Source of the DNA: Gordionus sp. m RMFG-2023
Lineage: Eukaryota > Nematomorpha > Gordioida > Chordodea > Parachordodidae
DNA length: 64,000 nt
Reading direction: 5' to 3'
Assembly (NCBI RefSeq): GCF_954871325.1
Contig: NC_088779.1
Location: 30,459,752 to 30,523,751 of the forward strand
Under the pieces are notes generated by a model, which did not search any database, was not told the DNA's origin, and saw only the letters and a list, made by a program, of their open reading frames with translations. How positions within the stretch are numbered: position 1 is the stretch's first letter; each line of letters begins with the position of its first letter. Below, piece by piece: positions 12,301 through 24,300 of this stretch. The translations under genes and the position numbers were made by a program.

Positions 12301-15300
12301 GATGCTAACATGGATAATATTTATATCAATAGAGTCTTCCATTCACTATATTCCCTATTTTCGCACTGTGCCCTAACAAAATGTATATCAACGCGTAATC
12401 GATAATAGGCTTGAATGTTTGAACTCCTACATAGTTAGAGTTACTTTAAATCTATCGAAATATTTTAATCGAAGATAATTTTGAAATGATGAATATTTTT
12501 TTTTGTCGACCATGGTCTGGACCTGTTATTTATTTAAGAACCGAACAACGGTCGGTGTATATCGGTCTAGATCTTGACCCTTCACCACAAAATATGTCCG
12601 CCTAATTAATAATTATAAATAATGCTTTCTTTCGGATTGTGAAATTTGTTTTTGAAAGCGCATTCATAACTATCAATAATAAAAAATACATAGCAAATTA
12701 CCTCCACCAGATAATTTCATGATATGTTCTTCTGTCACCGGTTTGATGTTGTTATCATCGCACATCATCCAAACGTCTATATAAATAATGAGAATACATA
12801 CATATATATATATATATATGAATAATAATTAATGTATTCATAGTTGAGTATAGGCGTGATGTAAATGAATTTTAAAAAAAAAAAATTTAAGAATTAGAGG
12901 GCTAACGTATATATTATAGATCTGCTAAATTGGGACTGAAAAGGCCCAGATAAGACAAGCCATTCAAGGGCATAAAAGAAATTGACACGTGTCACTACAA
13001 TCTGAAGAAAAAATTTTTTTTCTTAAAGATCACTCTACAAGCCAGTTCTCGGATTTTTTTGGGTCGGTTCTTGCAGATCGTGAAAAAAAAATATATAATA
13101 AATTTAAAAAATAATTGATCAATGAACTAACCGTTACGTTTGACCCAAGCTACGTAATGTCCACTATTGCTAGTTCGGCCTTGATGAGTCAAAACTGCCA
13201 ATAAATCGTAATACCCGCTATTGTTGGATCCTTCATCTTTGAACGAATTTAAGGCAAATAAAATTATAAAAACGATTTTCACAATAAACATAGTGGCCTT
13301 TATGGTTGCTGATTTCCGGAGTTGTTATAAGATACTTTTTAAATGGATCTCCATACAGATACAACGTCTAAAATAATATCCAGATACAGATTATTTAATC
13401 AAAAATCTATCTAGATACAGATACCACATTTTTATATCTAGATACAGGATCTGGATACTTGTATCTACTAGATCCTTTAACAACTCTGCTGATTTCCGGA
13501 GTTGTTATAAGATACTTTTTAAATGGATCTCCATACAGATACAACGTCTAAAATAATATCCAGATACAGATTATTTAATCAAAAATCTATCTAGATACAG
13601 ATACCACATTTTTGTATCTAGATACAGGATCTAGATACTTGTATCTACTAGATCCTCTAACAACTCTGCTGATTTCGTTCACGTGGATGGCGGAAAAGTT
13701 TGAACGCCTCTATTCGCCAAATCCCGAGTGTTAAAAAATAATTGGGGATAAAAATATCTTAATCGGGACCTTCCGAAAATGAACACACGAAAAATTCAAT
13801 TTTAATTTTATTACCATCCTCAAATGACGACGAAGTTGGGGGAATCTCGGCTTCGGGTTTTCCTTGGGCGGTTTTGGCGGTCTTATTTTTGTCGGGCGAC
13901 AATTCGGGTTTGGGGTCATTGGAATTTATGAGCGATTGAACCTTTTTCTCTTCCGCGTCCCTGAATTTTTGGCGCCGAGGGAGCAATTTTTCCTTCAAGA
14001 TCGGAGTGCAAAACTCGTGGAGATCCAAAACCATGGGAAATTTAATGTCCTAGAAACGAAAAATTTCCAAATTTTTTTGGTGGATAAAGAATGCTTTAAA
14101 TATTTCACGAAAATTCCGATAAATTCTTGTGATGTTTTTTTTTTGATTTATAATATATTTCAAATCCAATTATTTTAAATCATCTTATTTTGCGTAATTT
14201 TGGAAAATGAAGACAATTTAAATCGAGAAAAACTTGTGTCAAGGTAAAACCTTAAGAAGGGTTTAATACAAGTTTTTTTTTGTCTCGTGATTAACCGGGA
14301 ACCGTGAACCCTCGATTCGAATTGTCGGGTTGGACACTTTCGAGATAGCGGACCAACTAGGACCGACAACTCATCGAACCCGAGGTATTTCCAGACCAGG
14401 GTGCGATCATGCCCTTCTTCTTCCATAAAAAAAATGATTTATTAAATTAGCGTCATAAAAAAAACCTTCCTGATTTTGGCATTTATCCTTTGATCCTTTT
14501 TGAAAAAAAATCGCTCGAATTGGACGATCAGGTACGCGGGCAAACGTGAAATGAGTGACTTGAATTTGACAATTTAAAAATAACATATGTTTTATTAATT
14601 AATTTTTTTTTCTTTTTCTTTCGGTTACCTAAAAATTTAACTTACATTTTTAGAATACGTGGCGTTTCTGTCCAAACTTTGCGAAAATCTTTCGACTTTT
14701 TCGTTAAGACCCTAAAAAAATAAATAAATGTATATAGCTATATTTGGGTGAGTTAGTGAGTATAGACGGGTAATTACGGGTAATTACTATATTTTTTAGG
14801 CCGCTTAACCTCATTTTAAGGCCAGCTAAAAAAAACTCGGTGAAACCAAGTTGCCCCGGGGGTTTTTTCTTTAAAAAGGATAGCAGCTCAAATTTGATAA
14901 AAAAAACGACTTTAACCGTTATCGGATTTTATCCGGCAGGGCGCCTGAAGATTGAGCTGAATTCGCCGATATTTTGTCAATTACCCAACAATACTATGTG
15001 ACAGATTAATATTTAAAAAAAAGGTCGCAATTTATTGGAATTGAATCGATGACCCGAGGGGGAAAAAAATTGAGGTTTTTTTTTTTGTTGCTGAAAGAGA
15101 ATAATATTTCCTAGAAGGTAATTTAGGGAAGGCGAACAAATTTAGAAAATTCTGCCCATGTTCTGGGTCACGGGTCTCCCGCGCAGGAAACTTTAACTGG
15201 CCAGACCTAAATTAATAATAGTAAAGATAAACCCCCCCCCTCCGCTCTCGCCCTATAGCCTTCAGAAGCTAGATAAATGATGCAAATTGTCATAAAAATT

Positions 15301-18300
15301 CGTAGAATATGGTATCTATCCAACACTAGGCGTTGATAAACGGCTCGTTTTGAGCCGAATATTTTATTAGGAGCTCATAGGTGGCACAAAGGTTTGCGCA
15401 ACCGGTTAACGAAATCTCGAAGGTTGGTCAATATTTTTCCGGCTAAAATATTGAGCTATGGCGGTTTTTTTAAAAAAAACCAGCCAAAATCGAGCCGTTT
15501 AACAAACACTATCAAATAAAGTGATTTTAAAGGTTGCGAAAAAAAGGTTAATATATATGAATTGCGAGAGAAAACGTGTTGACCTAATTGAACGAAAAAC
15601 TTGTGTTCACTTTATCGAGGTTTCCCCCTGCCTTATGTTATATTTAATGTTCCTCCAGGAACGGCGGGGTTATAATGTAATATGTATGAATATAATTAAA
15701 TTAATACTTACATGTTCAATCCCGGTGCGTAGATATTTAACTTCTGAAAAAAATAAAATAATTTGTTTTAAAGCCTTAACGCTTGCATTTATAGCGAGCG
15801 GAATTAATCGCTTGCGATATCGCCGCTAATATATACTTTCCGATATATACGCAAAAACAGCTGTCGCGATTTCAGCATTTTCGCGCCGTATTTTATAAAT
15901 TATACCTATCATTTGCCTTTGTTTTCGTAAATTACGCGCGCGAATTATTCCGCATCGCTTGAGCAAATCGCGCTTACTATAAATGTAGCGTTACATATAA
16001 ACGCAAAAAATAAATAGATTACAATCAGCTGCAATTAATAACCCACCATTATCCATTTTTTTTAAAAAATCTTATTATTACCTTCCAAATCTCTCCCCCC
16101 ATCCCCCCCCCCAAAGCATCTTTCTTTTGAATATAAAAAATAACCGTTATTGATAAAGCAGCGTAGTTGATAAAAATTTTCCCGGCTAACGACCGGCATT
16201 TCCGCGGGCGCGGTAGCTTCCTCGGGTTTCATGGTGACCTCGTATTCCCCCCTGAAATATTTGTCCATAAAATTACCGCCCTTCGCACTCGCGTCATTGC
16301 TCGACGTCTGTTTATGTGCGCGTTACGTTATATTAAATTATTGTTATACCATTTAGACGCGATATTTAAAAGTTGATTTTTTTTTTTTTTACTTTCAACT
16401 TCTCTCCCAGTATGTTCCGTATTCTCACCAAACACTCGTTAGCGTCTTGTTGCCTAAAGTTCCCGGAAACGGCGGCGGAATCTTCGGCCGAATGGCCCAC
16501 TTCCGGATCGGGTCTTTCGCGTTCGGCGAATTCGGGAAAAGTAGAATGGAATATTTGCAAAAAAACGAAAGGGATCAAGTCGGTCGGGTTGGCCCGCATG
16601 TGAATGAAGAGTTGTTTCAGGGCTTCGGGAAAATGAATCACGAAAAAAATTTACGGGTGAACATGTGGAAGAGGGTTAACGGTCCGGTCCGCTTTAAACC
16701 GCTACAACTTTGGGGGGGGGGGCAGACCAATTTCAGGAAACCAAATGAGGTATCTTTATTTATATCGTAGGGTCAGGAGGGCCCGTAAAATGTTACTTGG
16801 ACCCCATCCGGTTTCTAAATCTCGATCTGGGTGGAAGACGCCGAATTTATATTTTGATATGTTAGTTGCCTATTTTTTTGAAATTATTTCTAGCAGTAGA
16901 TGGGACATTTTATTATAGATAACTGTGGAAATGAGAGCTAAGTTTCCTAATCTAATTATTGTAATAACCTGTCTGTAACTGGTAGAATCTTTAAAATGGC
17001 GCATCATTTAATTAAGAGGGTTAAAATGATGAATAAATGTCGAAAACTGGGAATGAGTGCCATTTTTTTTTTAAGGACAGCTAAATAATAATCGCGTAAA
17101 TATAAAAAAAAACAACTTATTTTTTATAAAAAAAATCAATTTGCAGGTGCTGTTAGGACGGGGCTAGATTTAGCTCATTCTAAATTTAAGATTTTGTCTC
17201 AAAATAATAATCCGAAAGCCACGAGATTTCGGGATAGGCTAAATCGCCAAGACAAAAATCGCTAAAACAAAAATCGCTAAAACAAAAATCGCTAAAACAA
17301 AAATCGCTAAAACAAAAATCGCTAAAAATTTGGCAATCTGGCTTTTATTTCCAAAAAAAAAATTTCAAGTTAATTTAACCCTCTATTACACGCTATACCA
17401 ATTAAAACGAAAAATTTATAATACTCATTTTTTTTTTACTATCTATATATATCTAAAGAAGGGGGAAAAAATTTATCCACGAATTTTTTTGAATATTTCT
17501 AAGTTTTTTTGGAGTATGTTAACTAGAATACACAACGCACATATAAGACTAAAATATATTCATTTTTTCATTTTATTCTAGTAAATTATATAATGTATAA
17601 AAATAATATACAAATGCAAAAAAAATCAGTTTTTATGATATTTAGTGAAACAATTATTTGTTGGGGTAAAACATAATGATACCCCGCATTTGTCGCATGC
17701 CACTTTTGTAATGCCCTTACATCCTGGTAATTTGCACCTGACCTTTTTGTCATTATACTTCGGCCAATGTGCAAATTGGTCTTTCCGAATTTGGTAAACA
17801 CTGTGCTGTACCTTTTTTACACTTTTTTATATATTCAGATTGCACTGATATTCGTCAAATACTCGTTGTTGAAATACTTTTATTTCCTTTACACAATACT
17901 TCTGCAACTGATATTTTAAAAGTTAAAGGCGACTCCTGCTCCTTCCTGGGAATTTGTAACAGGTTACAATCCCTCCGGTACCTTCAGTCCCAAAAGGATA
18001 TGCTTTCGTGTTGTCATTTAGGTGAAAACATGATTCTATGAACTCCCACCTTTTTACTGACATAATATTAGCCACATTCGCGATTCTAGTATTAGCCGCC
18101 CAATATAAACGAGTTCTTGGCAGATTTATAATGCTCATATAGAACAAAATTCCTATAAATTGTTCTAATTCATCTAACGATAAATTAAGGGGTCTGCTTA
18201 TATCTTTTTGAATTGCATAGAGATTAGATTCTAGTACTATTGTAGTAAGTATGTTTCCCAGTAAATATGTGAAGTAGTATATCGGATTTTTAACTTTATT

Positions 18301-21300
18301 GGCGAAGGGTACACTGCCTTTCCAATCTGGGGCTATTCGTGGGACATTAGTCAAAGAAGATTTCCATATATTTCGTCTTCCTGACAATACACCATCTCAG
18401 GGCCGTAACCACGGGGGGGGAGGCGCCCCCCCCCAAAAAAAAAATTTTGGCCCCCAAACCTGGCCCCCAAAAATTTTTCTGCCCCCCCCCCAAAAAATTT
18501 GAATTTTTTTTTAGAATTGATTATTTTTATATTTTTAATATAAATTTTAAATATTTATTCAAAAATATTCAAAAAACATGTCTATTTAGAATTGATTATT
18601 TTTATATTTTTAAAATAAATTTTGAATATTTATTCTACAAACATATCTAGTTTGTAAAAATTTTTTTTATCCTGTTTTATTTTTATTTTTACCCAATATT
18701 AAATTATCATTCATTCATTTTTTTTCATCTGTTTTTGTTGTGTATCACATTCTCTATAGGTATCACATTAATATTATAATATATAACCAGTTATTTTATT
18801 TTAGAGCGTTTATTTTAAAATTATGAAGAAACAATCAATTATAAACTCTTATTTTAAGTTAAAGTTAAACAAATGTCAAGCAACATCACCTCTACAAACT
18901 ACTAGTAATACTACATCAGAAATTTCAGAAACTGATTCTTCTCATAGTTAGTATAAATTTATATTATTATTTCATGAGTTATATGATATTGATATAGGGC
19001 AATATTTGTATATTATTATTTATAATATATATATTTTATATAAGATAAGAGAAAGACATTTATTATTAATATTATCATTTTTGTATAATAATTTTAATTA
19101 TTAAAATAAATATATTTACTCATATTTCAAGATATCAATGAAGCTAATCTAGAAAATCAAGAGGAGGAAGATGGTAAATAGTTTAAAATTTAACCCAAAT
19201 TTTTCTATTTATATATTTTTGACAATATGAATAGGAGTAGGAGATTATGGTGTTTCATTATTACATTTTGATTTTAAAACAAATAAAGACGGCGAAGAGA
19301 CTCAATCATCTTCATCTAGCAGCTCAGTCTCTCATTGTCAAGAAGCAACTAGTAATTGATTTATAAATATAAAAATATTATATTTTTTTGTTAATCTTTA
19401 AAGATATAATGTTTATGACTTTTTTCTAGTTTTTAATACTAAAATTTTACTGATAATCTTCATCAGGGTTGGGCACTACAGTAACTTGTATCTTAAATAC
19501 AAGATAAATTTTGTGTTTGTTCATTTTCAGCATGCCCTTCCTTCGCCCATCCTGATGACCATTATTATTTATGACCCTTTCCCTCATTACAATTTATTAA
19601 TTATAATATTTTTAGTGTCAAAAAAGTCCTCTAATGGTTCAATTCAAATCCCTGGTGACCTTGGCCAGAATAAACCAAATCAAATCAAATTAAACACTTA
19701 CGCGAAAAAAGATATCCATGGAAGGCAAAGATCATTTCAAAAATCATGGTATAGAGGCCGAGACTGGTTGGAGTATAGTGTAGAAGCTGACGCTGCCTTT
19801 TGTTTTCCATGTAGGAAATACTTGTGTAATCCAAGTGATGAATTTGGACAAACGGGATTCAGAAATTGGAAAAATGCGTTAGCTGCCAAGAAGGGACTGC
19901 TTAAACACGAGAGCTCAAAAGCTCGTTTAAATTCAATTACAATATGGAATGATAAAAATCAAAATATAAACAATGGTACAGAAATAACTAAAATGTTGGG
20001 AGGTGATCAAATTAATCGTAATCAATATTATATTAAATCAATATTTGATTTGATGCTGTTTCTTAGCATACAAGAGCTACCTTTCCGTGGGACTGGTTCA
20101 ACAAATATTACGGATGCTGCAAAAGATGAAAACATAATTTATTCTTCTGGACTATTTATAGCAATGTTTTCCTACACCATCCAAAAAGACCCTGAATTAA
20201 ATAAAATTATGAAATTTATACCCCAAAATGCCCAGTATACATCACCACAGATTCAAAACGAAGTAATATCCATTATGGCAGATATGGTGCTTGAACATAT
20301 TTCAGACAAATATAATAAAAGCGAGATGCCTTTTTTTTGTCTTAAGGCCGATGAGACAAAAGATGCTTCAGGTTGTGAAAATCTGAGCATAATAATTCGC
20401 TATATTTTTTCTGGAGAAATCCAAGAAAATTTAATAGGAATCATTAATTTAGAGTGTCTTTCTGCTGAAAGCATTACAGATTGCATTTTAAAGCAACTTA
20501 ATGATCTATTAATTCAGCTAATATAATAAGCCAGGCATATGATGGTGCAAACGTTATGTCTGGCCGAAATGGAGGAGTGCAAACACTTCTTCAAAAAAAA
20601 ATTAATAAAAATGTTCCTTTTATACATTGCTACAACCACAAGTTGCATCTTGTGGTTCAAAATTGGTATAATAATATTGTTATTATTTCTAATTTTTTTA
20701 ATTTATCAAATGCATTGTATAATTTTTTCAGGCGTTTTAACGTATACTGTAAATATACAGGCCACACCCTTAAGAGACTTTTAGACCAGAGATGGACTGG
20801 TCATTTAGAAACATCTCGCATTATTTATGAGAATTTTGAGGCTATTGGTGAAGTATTATTCTACTTTTCTAATAGAACTCTTAATTCCGAGGTTTCAATT
20901 CATGATTCAGTCGAAGCCTCTGGTCTTTTATCTCAATGTATTAATATAAATTACATTATATTAGCCATCATAATTTATGAGATATTAATTACAATAGATC
21001 CACTAAATAAGTATCTACAATCAGTAGGTACTAATTTAGTGGATGCTAAAAATTGTATTGATTCTACTATCAATATATTAAAAAATAAAAGAAGTGATAA
21101 TTCTTTTGCTTTGATTATGATTAAGGCTGAAAAACTTTTATCAAAATTTAATCTCACTCCCCAAAAATCATCACGGGTACGTAAAACGCCTAAAAATTTC
21201 CAAGATTTTTTAGTTGATAGCAAACTAGAATTCGATTGTGAAAAAGACTCCAATTGGAGTTCTTTAAAAAGGATATATTATGAAATTACAGATAACTTTG

Positions 21301-24300
21301 TGGATCGTTTTTTAGACCGATTTACAGAAGATGATTTTAATCTTTTTTCATCTTTTAATACATTGTTCCCCCTTGACCCTGATTATTTTTTTATCAGATA
21401 AAATGGCCCCATTAAAATCCCTGTTAAACTTAAATATGGAAACACTGCATCATGAAATGAAGATAGCAAAAGGATTGCTAGCTTCGGAAGCTAAAGAAAA
21501 TCATAATTTTGAAAACATCTTACATATTATGTATAAAAAAATATATAATCATGCATTTAAAGAATTATATAAATGCTACTCAGCAGCGATAATCATTGGG
21601 ATATCAACGGCTTCTTGTGAGGCCTCGTTCTCTACATTAAAGAGAGTTTTATCGAGCAGTAGAGAGTCTATGAAGGATAAACGTAAACAAAATTTAGTAT
21701 TAATGGCGTATGAAAAAAGAATAACGCAGAATTTATCTTTTAGTTCATTTATATTAAAATTTAAAAATAAAAATCGCCGTATTCTATTATAGTAATATTT
21801 TGTTTTGTATATGCATATTATAGTATTATTTTTTTTGTATATTCATATTATAGTATTATTTTGTTATTAAATTTTTAATAAAAATAGGAAAAAATTTCTA
21901 TGAATGCGTAATTATTTGTTTGATTTTAAAAAAATAGTGCCCCCCCCCCAAGTGAAAATTCCTGGCTACGGCCCTGCACCATCTGGATGGCTGGAGTCAG
22001 AGTCAGTGCTTTCAATATCCGAATCATCTGATTCAATTACCCCTAAAAATATTTATTATAGCATAAGAAATACTAAATTTACCACTCTCACATAGTATAT
22101 ATTCTTCATCAGACGAATCACTCAATTGAGAATCCTCACTATCTACGGGTATTCTAAAATTTATATCACTAGTCATTGAGCTATAAATTTATTTGATAAA
22201 AATGCGATTCAAAAAGATATAAGCAGACCCCTTAATTTATCGTTAGATGAATTAGAACAATTTATAGGAATTTTGTTCTATATGTGCATTATAAATCTGC
22301 CAAGAACTCGTTTATATTGGGCGGCTAATACTAGAATCGCGAATGTGGCTAATATTATGTCAGTAAAAAGGTGGGAGTTCATAGAATCATGTTTTCACCT
22401 AAATGACAACACGAAAGCATATCCTTTTGGGACTGAAGGGTATGATGTTCTTCATTAAATACGACCTCTGCTGACGATCACAACAGATATTTAAAAAAAA
22501 ATTACACTAGGAGAAAATCTATGCGTCGATGAGCAAGTTGTTCCTTTCAAAGGGCAAAGTAAGATGAAACAGTACAACCCCCAAAAACCTAAAAAGTGGG
22601 GTTTTAATTTTTTTTTATTATGTGGAAATGATGGTATTATTTATAATTACGAAATATATATGGGGAAAATTCTCCAAGCCGAAGGTATGCCAGATATAGG
22701 GGCTTGTGGGAATTCAGTTCTGCGCATGGTTGTCGCAGTCCCATTGCATCAAAATTATAACTTTGACAATTGGTTCTCCAGCATAAACTAAATGGTTATA
22801 TTAGCGCAAAGGGGAATACAATGTGTATCAACGGTTAGGGCAAATCGCCTCAAAAATTGCGTTTTGCCAACAGATCAAGAGATTAAAAAAAAAAGGAAGA
22901 GGAAGTTTTGTTGAAAAAAAAAACGGTGATCAATGGAGTCAATTTATCTGTTATAAAATGGTTTGACAAACGTTCAGTTTATCTAATGAGCAGCTTTATA
23001 GGGGCCCACCCAATATCTGACGTGAAACGATTCGATCGAGAAAAAAAAGGAAAGCATTAACGTGAAATGTCCAGCCATTGTTAAAAATTACAATAAAAAC
23101 ATGGGTGGAGTGGATCTTATAGATTCCCTAATAGCATTATATAGAATTCATATCAGGTCTCGAAAATGATATCACCGAGTAGTTTTTCATATTTTTGACA
23201 TGATGCATACTAATGCATGGCTATTATACCGGAGGGATTGTAACCTGTTACAAATTCCCAGGAAGGAGCAGGAGTCGCCTTTAACTTTTAAAATATCAGT
23301 TGCAGAAGTATTGTGTAAAGGAAATAAAAGTATTTCAACAACGAGTATTAGACGAATATCAGTGCAATCTGAATATATAAAAAAATGTAAAAAAGGTACA
23401 GCACTGTGTTTACCAAATTCGGAAAGACCAATTTGCACATTGACCGAAGTATAATGACAAAAAGGTCAGGTACAAATTACCAGGAAGGGCATTACAAAAG
23501 TGGCGTGCGACAAATGCGGGGTATCATTATGTTTTACCCCAACAAATAATTGTTTTACTATATTTCATAAAAACTGATTTTTTTGCATTTGTATATTATT
23601 TTTATACATTATATAATTTACTAAAATAAAATGAAAAAATGAATATATTTTATTCTTATATGTGCGTTGTGTATTCTAGTTAACATACTCCAAAAAACTT
23701 AGAAATATTCAAAAAATTCGTGGATAAATTTTTTTCCCTTCTTTAGATATATATAGAGTAAAAAAAAATGAGTATTGTGTAAACACTTCGATATAAGTTG
23801 AATTTTCAGAAAAAAATTACTAAAAAATAGTGGAAGGGAACTGAGATTTCATTAAGAGTATGAGCAAAATCTTAAGGTTCGCATAGCATATTTGGCATGG
23901 AATTATATTCCATCATATTTATGTACATTATTTTATTTTTCTTAGCAAAAATCAGAGAAAAAAAATTTAGATTTGTTTAAATGACAAAGATTCAATAACC
24001 ATATATTTAGCTAACCTCTAAATTTGGTTAAGAGAGATGTCCAAACCTTACCACTATCTACGAGCAAACTCTCAAGGTTTGTGTAATTATATTTGGCATG
24101 GAATTAAAAATTAGTTTTTTTTTAAATGACAAATATTCAATAAACATATATTTTGCCAATTTTGTTTTTTTTTGAAACTTACAATTCGTATTAATTTTTA
24201 TTTAGTCTATTTGAAAGAGAAAAAAAATATTATAAAAACATAAATATATTACTTGATTGTAAATTTGCAAAGTTGTTAAAATATCTAAGTTTTTAAACTA

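Noticed and set aside
13864-14178. Plus-strand 104-codon frame over USP14 exon 10
   Set aside because: Antisense shadow of a coding exon with no family resemblance.
14175-14426. Minus-strand 83-codon frame between USP14 exons 9 and 10
   Set aside because: Exon 9 (ending INAKIRK) joins exon 10 (starting DIKFPMV) in phase as in human USP14; this frame is intronic.
16373-16770. Plus-strand open frames over USP14 exon 5
   Set aside because: They are antisense to a clearly coding exon; the minus strand matches USP14 throughout.
19464-19552. Possible tiny insertion with CAGGGTTGGGC / GCCCATCCTG ends inside the hAT
   Set aside because: Ends match over only about 10 bases and no target duplication is clear.
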